Origin: Arenicola marina
Taxonomy: Eukaryota > Annelida > Polychaeta > Arenicolidae
Direction of reading: 5' to 3'
Assembly: GCA_964019135.1 (NCBI GenBank)
Contig: OZ025249.1
Location: 30,269,759-30,333,758, forward strand
Length of the DNA stretch: 64,000 nucleotides
Shown here: positions 11,301-22,100 of the stretch, in pieces
Position numbering within the stretch: the first letter of the stretch is position 1
Layout: each line of letters begins with the position of its first letter
Notes under the pieces: model-generated
Databases searched by the model: none
The model's input: the letters and a program-made list of their open reading frames with translations, nothing else
Told to the model about the DNA's origin: nothing
Translations under genes and position numbers: made by a program

Positions 11301-14089
11301 AATGTATATGCCAATCAGTAAAATGTGGGTGGTGGCAGCATTTTAATTGTTAGGGGATATCTTTTACAAAAGATGCTGTTCCCGTTTACGCAGAGAAAGT
11401 CTTAGAAGCAGCTCTTCCTCCCACGAATTCCGGTGGGCGGCGCCACAGTCTGGTGGCCATAACCCCCATGAACGGACGGAAGGACAGGAGGCCGTCAGGT
11501 GCGCTAAATTAATGACGTCATACTCACGTGGTCGCTCGATAACGCAAGTTCTCATTGGAAGTCATGTTATGTATTAACGGTATAATCAAGAGCTACTCAA
11601 ATTCAAAACAGCTCAACGGCTCAAATTCCCAAACGTCGATCATTTTCGATATCTCGTCACTGGTCTCGTCTTTGACTCGCCAGAAGGTCACTACTGACTT
11701 TATAATTCCACGTCTTGTCACATTTTCGATGTTATCGTTATAGTGTCAGACCATATAGTTTTTGTGTACGGGTGTTTGCAGGTCAGGTTATGCTGGGCGG
11801 ACTTCTATCCGCTCGCTCCCTCAGCCAGAGCAGCCAGTCCTCTCAGGCCTGTCACCTATCGACAGATGAGGACGAGGGGGTCGACTCCAGGTAGGTCAAA
11901 GGTCAAAGGTTACGGCGCTATATGCGTACATACACACCTAGAAACTTTCTTGAAATGCGGTCGTGAACGGTAAGAGCTTTCCTAATGCAATCCACATTAG
12001 TTGTGTTATCGCTGACGTAAATTAAATTATCCAAACAGCTCCAGAGTTATATTTAGATATGTTCGTACTCTAGGTCAACATAAGAAATAATCTGTACAGG
12101 AGATAAAATTTGGACTTGATCCAAAGGTGAACGCTGCGTTTGACGCGATGGATTTTACCTATAGACAAAACGTAGTCCATAACTTGTATACCAACCGGAT
12201 GATGCACGCCAGAAAGTTCCTTATGAAAGTGGCAGTCTACATCACATATGCGCCGTGGTGTTTTGATGCGGCTTTCACATACAAAACGAGGTCAGAGGCC
12301 AATCAACACAACTTGGATAACTAAAGGCCGAAGACAACCAGGTTAAGTTATACCATATTATTTCTGAGAGGTTTAATGGTGGTTATGGTAAATGCACGTG
12401 GATTCCACTTCCGCTTCAGCCTTCGTCCGGCCCCAGAAGGCGATGACGTCACATCGATGCTGGGTCCAGGGCAGGTGCCACCCAAACCCAGCCTAGGTAT
12501 ACAGACATACCCATAGTGACTTCCCGCTAATAGAGTTATTAGTACGGTTGTCAGCATGGTATTCCTCGTGTCTTCACGATTCTCTGTACTCCAATACCGT
12601 TTGTTTATGCTAAATGTGTTAATGTTGCAGTATCGGGGTACACAGTTCATTCTGGTTGATTCATCAGCTTTAATTTTATAATCTTTTTATTCTGAGCTTC
12701 GTTGGTGATTTCTTCAAATTATCATTGATGCATGTTAATATCTCACATATTTAACATTTATATTAGTTTTTAAAATATCACCTTTGGAATTTGCTGCTAA
12801 AGTGTACCTCATATTGATATTTTTGCAAAGAAGTTAGTGAAAAGTGAAAATCTACTTAGCTTTTCTTATTTTGCCGCTTTTATAGAAATTTGCTGTTAAA
12901 GTACTGTATATTTATATTCTGCAGAGAAGTTAGTGAAAGGTGACATCCGCTTAGGTTTCATGATCACCAAGGGGCAGCTGGAGGTGGATGTCATCTGCGT
13001 CAAGGGTTTAGCCTTAACACCCTCCAGACAGCTGCCGGGTAATACACCCTCTCTCTAACTATATATCATTTATCGTTTCTCATGTATGATAACGATAAGA
13101 TTATTGTTTGAAGCCAACTAAATAATTGAACTTAAATAATATTGCTTCTATAATAATATAAGCGGGATGGCCGGTGTCCCGTTATGCGGCTGCTTCAGAG
13201 TTCGCCTATAACGTGTGGGTACCGGGTTATTCCAGACACCTACGTGAAGACGTATCTGGTAGGCGGCGGTAAGCGGCTACAGCGGCGAAAGACTAAGACG
13301 GCCCGGGCATGCACTGACCCCCTCTATCGGCAAAAACTGAAATATTCTGCCTGCAATGTGCATGGCCGCTACATGCAGGTTAGTTCAGAAATTCCGGTTT
13401 GGTTGTACATTGGGGTCAAAATCACAATAATTAATTAATTAATTAATTAATATTTATTTCAAATGTTTGTAATTTATACAAATTTACTTTCAAATTACGT
13501 GAGACTATTTAAGGGCTTGAATAAGTTGACTTAGATCCTACATTTATTGAAACCTACAAAATTTTTATTTTAATAGTTTAATTTCAACCTAAGTTTAATT
13601 TCAACCTAAGTTTAATTTCAACCTCAGTAAGTTTAGCCTCACCCTAAGTAACTTTAATTTTAACCTAAGTCACTTTAACTTCAACCTCTCTAATTTCGAC
13701 CTAAGTAACTTTAACTTCAACCTCTTTAATTTCAACCTAAGTAACTTTACCTTCAACCTCTTTAATTTCAATTAATTTTAACTTCAACCTAAGTAACTTT
13801 AATTTCAACCAAAATAACTTTAATTTCAACCCGACTAAGCAAAATTAAAACATAGATAAGTTTAATGGAAACTAGAAACACTTTTATTAAATTTTCCTTT
13901 TTTCGCTTCATATCTTGATAGGTGCTGATAAAACATAAATCAGCAGGGTTCGACCGGAACCAGTGTTTGGGCGAGGTGGTGGTGAAGTTGGACCAGCTGG
14001 ACCTGAGCTCCCACACCATGGGGTGGTACAAGCTCTTCAAAGAGTCCGCCGTCGATCTGGGATCCTCCGAGTCCCTGGCCTGGGAGTAA
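608..14089 (+). CDS. RIMS: RIM (regulating synaptic membrane exocytosis) homologue, 5'-partial
   Basis: RIM is a presynaptic active-zone scaffold that links vesicles and Rab3 to calcium channels. I see 16 phase-compatible exons: 608-676, 944-1060, 5203-5317, 5785-5870, 6270-6424, 7036-7220, 7525-7618, 8643-8958, 9922-9999, 10783-10872, 11394-11498, 11782-11890, 12420-12496, 12925-13038, 13236-13378 and 13922-14089 (TAA at 14087). Together they encode about 672 residues: PDZ (about 8-100), C2A (about 190-305), a low-complexity basic/Ser linker, and C2B (about 535-660). The stretch RVVLQKDPKDK before the PDZ and the order PDZ-C2A-C2B are typical of RIM. The N-terminal zinc finger is not in the window, so the gene continues upstream. 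Introns 2 and 9 carry exon-edge minisatellites. Several donors are weak (GTCATA, GTCAGC, GTCAGT). The exon joins are inferred from phase and homology, without transcript data. Confidence 0.88.
1042..5097 (+). repeat. 32-bp exon-edge minisatellite, about 126 copies, with 1.18 kb higher-order repeats
   Basis: The unit is gtaagctactgacatgag followed by tggtgtctctaaag (32 bp). It begins inside the RIM exon ending at 1060: exon bases 1039-1060 (gacatgagtggtgtctcc then aaag) match the unit's 3' part, and the intron's first bases match its 5' part. Almost every unit therefore carries an AAAG/GTAAGC-type splice donor. Variant units recur at about 1.18 kb (for example cgggatgagtggtgtctaca at about 1740, 2926 and 4106), showing large internal duplications. 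The array fills nearly all of the intron. Confidence 0.95.
6069..6150 (+). repeat. tRNA-derived SINE fragment
   Basis: The stretch gtgggttcgcgccccgaa resembles a pol III B box (GGTTCGnnnCC) with tRNA-like flanks, inside a RIM intron. No convincing A box or 3' tail is seen, so this is a small relic at best. Confidence 0.35.
7036..8958 (+). CDS. RIMS: RIM C2A-encoding exons (7036-7220, 7525-7618, 8643-8958)
   Basis: The joined exons give GRLLLRLWYETSRRRLQATL, then KHPPQPFAKLTLRNG, GDTQVYKTDTVKNSCSPQWK, and TVWDFYPSSHDVFLGEVLLD with WYPLEEHDEN. This is a C2 beta-sandwich of the RIM C2A type. The usual set of C2 calcium-binding aspartates is incomplete, as is known for RIM C2 domains. I chose acceptor 7034-7035 because it is the only one nearby that keeps phase 0 with the exon ending at 6424. 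The last exon ends at a GTCAGT donor (8959), which gives the phase-1 end needed by exon 9922. Its 3' half encodes a Pro/Ser-rich linker. Confidence 0.85.
7816..8136 (+). mobile_element. 5'-truncated retroposon with poly(A) tail and 15-bp target duplication
   Basis: The 321-bp insert ends with an AATAAA signal (about 8109) and a run of A at 8131. It is flanked by perfect direct repeats aacgtcgccactatg at 7801-7815 and 8137-8151. This is the signature of LINE-type target-primed reverse transcription. No ORF remains. It could be the 3' end of a non-LTR element or a processed transcript. It lies in the RIM intron between the two halves of C2A. Confidence 0.82.
8303..8574 (-). mobile_element. tRNA-derived SINE, antisense copy
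   Basis: On the minus strand it begins with a tRNA-like head (tatagctcagtgggctagag, then agcgcttg) and a B box near ggttggaaccccgctgtgg. It ends in the family tail containing agcgtcctaaat and accaaccaacc. It belongs to the same family as the copies at 50.4, 60.2-61.4, 62.1-62.8 and 63.8 kb. It lies in the RIM intron just before the exon at 8643. Confidence 0.8.
9922..12496 (+). CDS. RIMS: RIM inter-C2 linker exons (9922, 10783, 11394, 11782, 12420)
   Basis: Five short exons keep phase and fill the gap between C2A and C2B. They encode a charged, low-complexity linker: KPEIRSAAALPSPEEVITVR; KKIGILKRRVSEVAMKVGA; GGRRHSLVAITPMNGRKDRR; a Ser/Gln-rich block with STDEDEGVDS; and a Pro-rich block ending PPKPSL. 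No domain is recognised. The position matches the long, alternatively spliced inter-C2 linker of RIM proteins, so some of these exons may be optional. The exon ending at 9999 seeds a 61-bp exon-edge minisatellite. Confidence 0.72.
9961..10680 (+). repeat. 61-bp exon-edge minisatellite, about 10 copies
   Basis: The unit runs gtaagttgatagaacacatc, agctctggccagtccggagg, aagtgatcactgtcaggaaag. The last 39 nt of RIM exon 9922-9999 match the unit's 3' part, and the donor GTAAGT plus early intron match its 5' part. Copies next to the exon are close matches. Copies past about 10330 diverge steadily and lose the GT. This is the same architecture as the arrays at 1.0-5.1 and 19.4-27.7 kb, with an unrelated sequence. 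Confidence 0.92.
12925..14089 (+). CDS. RIMS: RIM C2B-encoding terminal exons (12925, 13236, 13922)
   Basis: These exons encode GDIRLGFMITKGQLEVDVIC, then TYVKTYLVGGGKRLQRRKTK and DPLYRQKLKYSACNVHGRYM, then FDRNQCLGEVVVKLDQLDL and WYKLFKESAVDL, ending at TAA 14087. The pattern xLQRRKTKTxR...DPLYxQ is characteristic of RIM C2B. I placed the last acceptor at 13920-13921, after a strong pyrimidine tract, because it restores phase 0 and supplies the strand before FDRNQC. The nearer AG at 13947 breaks the frame. The C-terminal tail is short. Confidence 0.86.
13560..13840. repeat. Degenerate A/T-rich tandem repeat (tttaatttcaacctaag)
   Basis: About a dozen imperfect copies of tttaatttcaacctaag or taactttaatttcaacc lie upstream of the last RIM exon. 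A short (attA)n run lies at 13430-13450. The array is not adjacent to a donor site and is not of the exon-edge class. Confidence 0.75.
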
Positions 14090-16000
14090 AGAACTCGCAA
14101 CAGCAACCCGCAAACCAGCAGCTTTGACGACCCGCATAAGCTTCGACATCGAGTTCTCAGTCGGCGATGACTCGAGTAGACGATTCTGCGAGCATAATTG
14201 CGGTCCGCATTGCACAGGTACGGCCTGGCGCGAGGAAAATTAACTTGAACTACAGGCAGCTGAACGTCAATCTCATCAGAACTCAGACAACCCCAATAGC
14301 TGGTCTCAGTTTTGGCAGAATCGTTGTTAATGGCCCCCACTAGATGGCGCCAGACGGGTGGCGACTAGACGAAAATGTCTGCGGCAGTTTATATAGGGCT
14401 GCGCGTCACCAGAAGCAGTGGGAATTGGGGAGTTATAAACACTAAGGCTACTCCAAAGCGACATCAAATGGACCCGGGACATCTACCCGGGTTGTCCATA
14501 ACTGCTACAGTTGTCGGTACCAGTCGCGTAAGAAATGAAGTAAGCAACCCCACGACGGAGAACTCCGTTGAACCGCTGCTTGGAATTACAGACCCTCTAA
14601 AGAATTTTCGCCAGGTGTCACTGCGATTGATACAGAGGTGATCGACCGATATGAATCTTCCACAATAACAGCCTTGTTGATCATTGTAACGTTAGTCTCC
14701 AAGTGAAGAACCATAAAATACACATTCGCTGAATGCGCTGTGTATATATGTTAAGGCTACTGCTCATGGGGATTTATGTCCAGCCTGCATGGACGACCAT
14801 TTTTTAATCCGACGCTATATTTAGAGAAAGCCATTTGCCGTGATGAAGTTAAATGGTTTAAAGTCGATCTTAAATGTATCTGTAAGAACTCGTTTTCAGT
14901 GCCCAGTGATGATGTGTATATGTAAAAAACAAGAGCGAACACTGACAGCTGCGTCAGTCAAAGCCTTCATGCTCGACATTCTGTTGGTGCTTAACGTGAC
15001 CTTCGCCGCATATTTGTGGTATTTTAATGCAAAAACTGAGGTGCAGACTACTGTGGTTGTGATGTACGTGACATTTACATGTGCAATGAAAATGACGTTT
15101 CTTTCCTTGTCGACCCCAGATATTATATTACGCTAGCTATATATGTACATTGCCCCCCCCCCCCCCACCACCCCTCCAACGCCACCCCTACAGAATCGAG
15201 TACGCGAACGGTTTCGTTACTTATTGGTATATTTATGTTGTTTGGGTCATTAGCACACGGCTAATATTAGATGTGAGTAATGTTCATTTCTTCACGTGGT
15301 GATTTTGTTGGTGATTATTCCTAGTGGTAATACCAGTATTGACTTGTATTGTTTTTGTGACAGACAAAACAATGGTGAATATAGATGAGTAGGCCTAGTG
15401 CAGCAGCCACAGAACGTATTATCTAAAGTAGTTAGAAAGATGTAATTACAATTCTAAAAAAACAGGGAAGATAACCAGAGGGCATCTGTAAAACCTCGTT
15501 ATTTGTGACTCTTAATGCACAAGGGCTGCACAGTCACTACGGAATCTGATCGCGACCCCACGAGGTAGGGATACTTATGCTCTACAGCAATGCTCAACAT
15601 CAACGGCCTGTGCTGCGTACCTTTCGGTGGTCATTGTAAGCACAACTAACCACTAAATTTAATGCGCAGGGTATGTCAGAATTAGTCACCAGATTAGGTT
15701 TATGTCATTTCTGAGCGGTTGGACCGTTGATAAACCAGAATGGCTGTTAGTGTCAGGCGAGCGGATGTTGTCTGGGGTTTTCCTTGCCGTATGACGTAAT
15801 AATCATCGTTTAATTCGCAGATCTGAGCGCCCTATCTATGGTTACATAAAAACGCGAAGACAATGATGTTCCCTTTGTCGCAGAAATGTAAACATCGACG
15901 ATTTTCCTAAAAATACAACGCTTCTAACGGTCTAATCGAACGTACCACATGCGCTATGGAAAGATCATTGACTTATCTTTAACTATATTAGGAGTTTATA

Positions 16001-16213
16001 ATGCCTGGACCGAAGAAAACAAAAAATATTTTCACACCCACTATTATTCCCGCACAATCCACGCAGCCAGGTGGTTCCCAACACTCAAACGTTGACTACA
16101 ATAATTGCGCGTTATGTAAACAGGAAATAGAGCCCGCGAGAAGTGTGCAGCCCTGCACTAGCGTTCATGGGAAGGTCAAGGTCGTAAGAGACACAGAGCA
16201 ACACAAAACGTGA
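16001..16213 (+). pseudogene. Possible PHD-like N-terminal fragment of a retroelement ORF1
   Basis: The 70-residue ORF starts MPGPKKTK and contains NNCALCKQEIEPARSVQ. This resembles the first zinc-ligand pair of the PHD-like finger found in ORF1 of some non-LTR elements and in other animal proteins. The expected second Cys pair and the W/H core are missing, so the finger is broken. It could be chance. No reverse transcriptase is seen nearby. Confidence 0.3.
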
Positions 16214-16234
16214 ATTGATTTAAAAAATTAATGG

Positions 16235-16317
16235 TATATAAAGGGCCACGCTTCTTCCACGCCTAATTATCTTTAGTTCAGCTGCGATGCCCAACAAGCT
16301 ATGTGTAAAACGAAGAG
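16235..16317 (+). promoter_or_regulatory. TATA-like box followed by a short ATG exon candidate
   Basis: tatataaag at 16235 is followed about 50 bp later by ATG (16287), ten codons (MPNKLCVKRR), and a consensus donor AGAG/GTAAGT at 16318. This could be a tiny first exon. No partner exon in the right phase was found downstream, so it may be coincidence. Confidence 0.2.
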
Positions 16318-17254
16318 GTAAGTAGTGAAGATCTGGTTGCTCTGGTTCGCTGGATCTATGATGCTATCACAGAACGTGCCTTCCATGCAATGGATCCGCA
16401 GAGTATCGCTGGAACATAGGTTATATTTTTTAATGTTCAGGGACGTTGGAAAATAGTCTTAGTGAAAATGACATCACTTGTAGATATATATACAACGTAG
16501 AAATATTTTCTGACCATCATTAGAGCATAGATTATATTCTTAATAACGTTTGTTATTTCAAAATTGGCTTGGAATGAGAAGTGACTTAATTATATGTATA
16601 TGTACAACTTGTCACGTCTAAACGTCGCTAGAACAATCGGAGTGGAAACGGGATCACTTTTACATATACGACAAGTCTTAGTTGTATTTAGCCGCAAAAT
16701 CTTCTGGTTTAAGAAGGCAAATCTACACATATTTATACAGCCACGTTACCGTGGTGATATCATAATATGGAATGTAATCGTTTTGTGTTTGAATTGCCTA
16801 AGGGGCCAGAGTGGTTCACTGACGTTTTTGTGGAAACAAAGTCACCTGAAACAGGGTTCTTACGCCTTAATAGTTTTCTAGGCAATCATCAGAGCACGTG
16901 AGAGAATTCACAATATGGGGGTTAATCAAATAGTTTCAAACAAGACAGGAGCGTAAGAAAGTCATTACGGCGACTGATTATTTAACTTATCTGCATCTGC
17001 GTTTACAAACAGGAAAACGTCATGGGGCCGCCAGGGTTCGAGGTCTATTTGGAGAGTCTAGTAGAGTCCATATGATAGTACCCGGTTGACCGACCGTATT
17101 CAAGCAGCAACCCTGAAGTGAGATCCGATGCTCTATCCAGTCGGATTAGGGAATTGTTGGTCTCTACACCACATTTCTGTACACATGGACCAAACCCGGC
17201 CAATGAACCTCACTCGATAATGAAATAGATATTAGATTACATTAGATACATAGC

Positions 17255-17325
17255 TACCAAGCTCGGGAACCAAATCGGGTTTGGCTATCAGGAGCTCAGC
17301 GCGCTAACGCTGGGCTATGCCGCGT
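17255..17325 (-). repeat. tRNA-like SINE head, minus strand
   Basis: The minus strand reads gcggcatagcccagcgttag, then cgcgctgagctcctgatagc, then ggttcccgagcttgg. This resembles a tRNA A-box region and a B-box-like ggttcccgagc. It differs in sequence from the SINE family at the right end of the window. Confidence 0.4.
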
Positions 17326-18074
17326 TGTTAAGTAATGAACTTATAGTCAAGCAGTTCTTGTAATTGTTATTCCGTGCGATGAACTATTTTATGTCTATGT
17401 TTTTCTTCATACTTCATACATTGTTTCAAGTTCCACTTGAAGAGTTATTGTTATTAAAGTATTTTGATACTCCAACCGGCGTTTAGTTTCTATGGGATGC
17501 AAAGGGCAAGAGTTGTGGTAACCGGTCCGAACAACAAACTATTACAGTTGAGAAGTGACGTATGAACATCATGCTCTTGTCTACAAAGATATTTCTAAGT
17601 TACTGTTTTGAGATGAAGCACCGCAAATTCATCTTAATTTTACGAAACAAGACAAATGGTTTTGTGTTTATTGAACACAAAGTGGACCGATGGGAGGAGA
17701 CACGGGGTGATTTTGTAAACATGTGATCGTTGACCATTACTTGGATATTTCATGATAACGGTAAAACGAAATATGAAATAATCGATTACAATTATATTTT
17801 AATGGATTACGATTACAATCACGATTACATAGTGTCGACACCAAGACATGCAGAGTTGAAGCGGAGATTTAACATTGAAGGAACTTTGATTCTCGTACAT
17901 ACTGGCTACAAGCATCAAATGCCTTGATGTTGTACTTCGAGTGTTGGTGTCGGGTAAGAGGAGGAAAGTGGAGGAGACGATTGTGACCCAGTTGCTTCTT
18001 ATAACCAAAAATTAATTACAATTAGATGATTTCTTTTCTCGATTACAATAGATTGCAATAACCGTTTGCAAAAT

Positions 18075-18480
18075 TTGATGGTTCCGGGCAGCGTAGATTC
18101 ACAATGTGGTATCTCGATGAAAGAAGATCAGTGTAGAATCACAATGTGGTATCTCGATAAATGAAGATCAGTGTAGATTTACAATATGTCATGTCGATGA
18201 ATGAACACGGTAGATTCGCAAGGTGACATCTCGATGAATGATCAGTGTAGATCGCCACGTGTTATCTCGAAGAATGAAGATCATTGTAAATTCGCAATGT
18301 GGCATCTCGAATGAAGGTCAGCGTAGATTCCTAATGTGGCATGTCGATGAATGAAGATCACTAGATTCGCAAGGTGGCATCTCGATGAATGAAGATCAGT
18401 GTAGATTCGCAATGTGGCATATCGATGAATGAAGATCAGTGTAGATTAACCATGTGTTATCTCGAAGAACGAAGATCAGT
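18075..18480. repeat. About 37-bp tandem repeat, roughly 11 copies
   Basis: Imperfect copies of gatgaatgaagatcagtg followed by tagattcgcaatgtggcatc occur, with length variation of a few bases. No coding potential is seen. Confidence 0.8.
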
Positions 18481-18867
18481 GTAGCTTCATTTCGACGAAT
18501 AAACATCATACATTGTTCAACTTTCATCAATACAAAAGTGCAGCACTCTCCAGCTCCAGCAGAAGTTCCGGGCTCTGCAATTACACAAACAATTTCTCGC
18601 AATGAAACCAAGCGTCCGTATTTCCATATTCCAGGTTAGTGACGAGGAGTATCGTTGTAGCAGAGCTCAGGAATTACGACACTTCATATTTACCACAATG
18701 ACAAACAGTTATAACGGTACACCAGTACACATTGGGCCGTCGTAACAAGTACTGTTAGCATTCGGTTCATATGTCCGTGCTTTAAAGTTCCTACATGTTT
18801 GAAGTGACCAAGCGACTCAACCTAGCATCATACATATACCTCAGAGTCCTGGTGTCCATCTTACCTC

Positions 18868-19121
18868 TCAACTTTCACCCAAGTTGTCTGTGGAGGGATC
18901 ATACGTAAAAGTCTGCTTTGGATCCGACCTAGTTTCTTTCTCTTTTCTTCGCTTTTTCTTTAATTTCCTCTTCTGATTTTTGGTGAGCTTGGGGGACGTG
19001 GACGTGGAGGCTTTGCCCCTCAGTGTGTTGGTGGGATGGGACGGCCGGTCCTCCGATGTAAGCGCGACCTCTGAGGCCGGGATGCCGTGTTTCCGCTTGC
19101 GCCCTCTCCGTCGCCGCCTCC
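18868..19121 (-). CDS. ERICH1: ERICH1-like terminal exon
   Basis: It starts with 2 nt completing the split Gly codon and runs 83 sense codons to TGA. Composition is strongly basic: an Arg run, then KLTKNQKRKLKKKRRKEKE. A consensus donor (GAG/GTAAGA) lies four bases past the stop. This may be chance, or it may mark a further exon in an alternative frame. Confidence 0.65.
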
Positions 19122-22100
19122 CTAGTATAGGACAAGATGCCTATTATTAGAACATATAACAAGGATGGACGTGCAAATAATTGTTCACTGGTCCACTTCA
19201 TACCCCTCTGACAGAATAAAACGGTGCATCGTCCCACTACCAGCTTTAGCCATACGTGTTGGCACACGTTAATGTAAGAGAAAGGCTGATTATTACAAAC
19301 GATAAGTGTGCAATACAAGACAACTTGTTAAATGCCTTTCAGCCTTGTGGATGAGCGGTGTCTGTATTTCAATCAATGGGCAATCACAAAGTTATTAAGG
19401 CCATCTTCCTCACCACGCAGCTGAACAATCCTCTGATGGCTACTTACCTGTGTTATTAAGGCCGTCTAAGCTTCACACAGCTGAACGATCCTCTGATGAC
19501 TACTTACCTGTGTTATTAAGGCCGTCTTCCCATCACACAGCTGAACGATCCTCTGATGACTACTTACCTGTGTTATTAAGGCCGTCTTCCCATCACACAG
19601 CTGAACGTTCCTCTGATAACTACTTACCTGTGTTATTAAGGTCGTCTAACCATCACATAGGTGAACGATCCTCTGATGACTACTTACCTGTGTTATTAAG
19701 GCCGTCTTACCATCACACAGCTGAACGATCCTCTGATGACTACATACCTGTGTTATTAAGGCCGTCTAACCATCACACAGCTGAACGATTCTCTGATGAC
19801 TACTTACCTGTTATTAAGGCCGTCTAACCATCAAACAGCTGAACGATCCTCTGATGACTACTTACCTGTGTTATTAAGGCCGTCTTCCTCATCACACAGC
19901 TGAACGATTCTCTGATGACTACTTACCTGTGTTTTTAAGGTCGTCTAACCATCACATAGGTGAAGGATCCTCTGATGACTACTTACCTGTGTTATGAAGG
20001 CCGTTTAACCATCACACAGTTAAACGATTCTCCGATGACTACTTACCTGTGTTATTAAGGCCGTTTAACCATCACACAGTTGAACGATTCTCCGATGACT
20101 ACTTACCTGTGTTATTAAGGCCGTTTAACCATCACACAGTTGAACGATTCTCCGATGACTACTTACCTGTGTTATTAAGGCCGTCTAACCATCATACAGC
20201 TGAACGATCCTGATGATTACTTACCTGTGTTATTAAGGCCGTCTAACCATCACACAGCTGAACGATCCTGATGATTACTTACCTGTGTTATTAAGGCCGT
20301 CTAACCATCACACAGCTGAACGATCCTGATGATTACTTACCTGTGTTATTAAGGCCGTCTAACCATCATACAGCTGAACGATCCTCTGATGACTACTTAC
20401 CTGTGTTATTAAGGCCGTCTAACCATCATACAGCTGAACGATCCTCTGATGACTACTTACCTGTGTTATTAAGGCCGTCTTCCCATCACACAGCCGAACG
20501 ATCCTCTGATGACTACTTATCTGTGTTATTAAGGCCGTCTAACCATCACACAGCTGAACGATCCTCTGATGACTACTTACCTGTGTTTTTAAGGCCGTCT
20601 TTCTAACCACACAGCTGAACGATCCTCTGATGACTACTTACCTGTGTTATTAAGGCCGTCTAACCATCAAACAGCTGAACGATCCTCTGATGACTACTAA
20701 CCTGTGTTATTAAGGTCGTCTAACCATCACACAGCTGAACGATCCTCTGATGACTACTTATCTGTGTTATTAAGGCCCTCTAACCATCACACAGCTGAAC
20801 GATCCTCTGATGACTACTTACCTGTGTTATTAAGGCCGTCTTTCTAACCACACAGCTGAACGATCCTCTGATGACTACTTACCTGTGTTATTAAGGCCGT
20901 CTAACCATCACACAGCTGAACGATCCTCTGATGACTACTTACCTGTGTTTTTAAGGCCGTCTTTCTAACCACACAGCTGAACGATTCTCGGATGACTACT
21001 TTTACCTGTGTTTTTAAGGTCGTCTAACCATCACATAGGTGAAGGATCCTCTGATGACTACTTACCTGTGTTATGAAGGCCGTTTAACCATCACACAGTT
21101 GAACGATTCTCTGATGACTACTTACCTGTGTTATTAAGGCCGTCTAACCATTCCACAGCTGAACGAGCCTCTGATGACTACTTACCTGTGTTATTAACGC
21201 CGTCTAACCATCACAGCTGAACGTTCCTCTGATAACTACTTACCTGTGTTATTAAGGCCGTCTAACCATCACCCATCTGAACGATCCTCTGATGACTACT
21301 AACCTGTGTTATTAAGGCCGTCTTCCTATCACACAGCTGAACGATCCTCTGATGACTACTTACCTGTGTTATTAAGGCCGTCTTCCCATCACACAGCTGA
21401 ACGATCCTCTGATGACTACTTACCTGTGTTATTAAGGCCGTCTAACCATCACACAGCTGAACGATCCTCTGATGACTACTTACCTGTGTTATTAAGGCCG
21501 TCTAACCATCACACAGCTGAACGATCCTCTGATGACTACTTACCTGTGTTATTAAGGCCGTCTAACCATCACAGCTGAACGATCCTCTGATGACTACTTA
21601 CCTGTGTTATTAAGGCCGTCTAACCATCACAGCTGAACGATCCTCTGATGACTACTTACCTGTGTTATTAAGGCCGTCTAACCATCACACAGCTGAACGA
21701 TCCTCTGATGACTACTTACCTGTGTTATTAAGGCCGTCTAACCATCACACAGCTGAGCGATCCTCTGATGACTACTTACCTGTGTTATTAAGGCCGTCTA
21801 ACCATCACAGCTGAACGATCCTCTGATGACTACTTACCTGTGTTATTAAGGCCGTCTAACCATCACAGCTGAACGATTCTCTGATGACTACTTACCTGTG
21901 TTATTAAGGCCGTCTAACCATCACAGCTGAACGATCCTCTGATGACTACTTACCTGTGTTATTAAGGCCGTCTAACCATCACAGCTGAACGTTCCTCTGA
22001 TAACTACTTACCTGTGTTATTAAGGCCGTCTAACCATCACAGCTGAACGATCCTCTGATGACTACTTACCTGTGTTATTAAGGCCGTCTAACCATCACAG

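Larger units (their letters stand above)
14090..18867. other. Intergenic region between RIM and the ERICH1-like gene
   Basis: Both flanking genes end here (convergent 3' ends). I see no convincing gene. Contents are a poly-C run at about 15152, a small ORF at 16001 that may be a retroelement relic, a TATA-ATG-donor combination at 16235-16317, a tRNA-like SINE head at 17255-17325 on the minus strand, and a 37-bp repeat at 18075-18480. Confidence 0.6.

Noticed and set aside
13789..14340. 183-codon minus-strand ORF over the last RIM exon
   Set aside because: It is antisense to the well-supported C2B exon and to the tandem repeat before it, and shows no domain.
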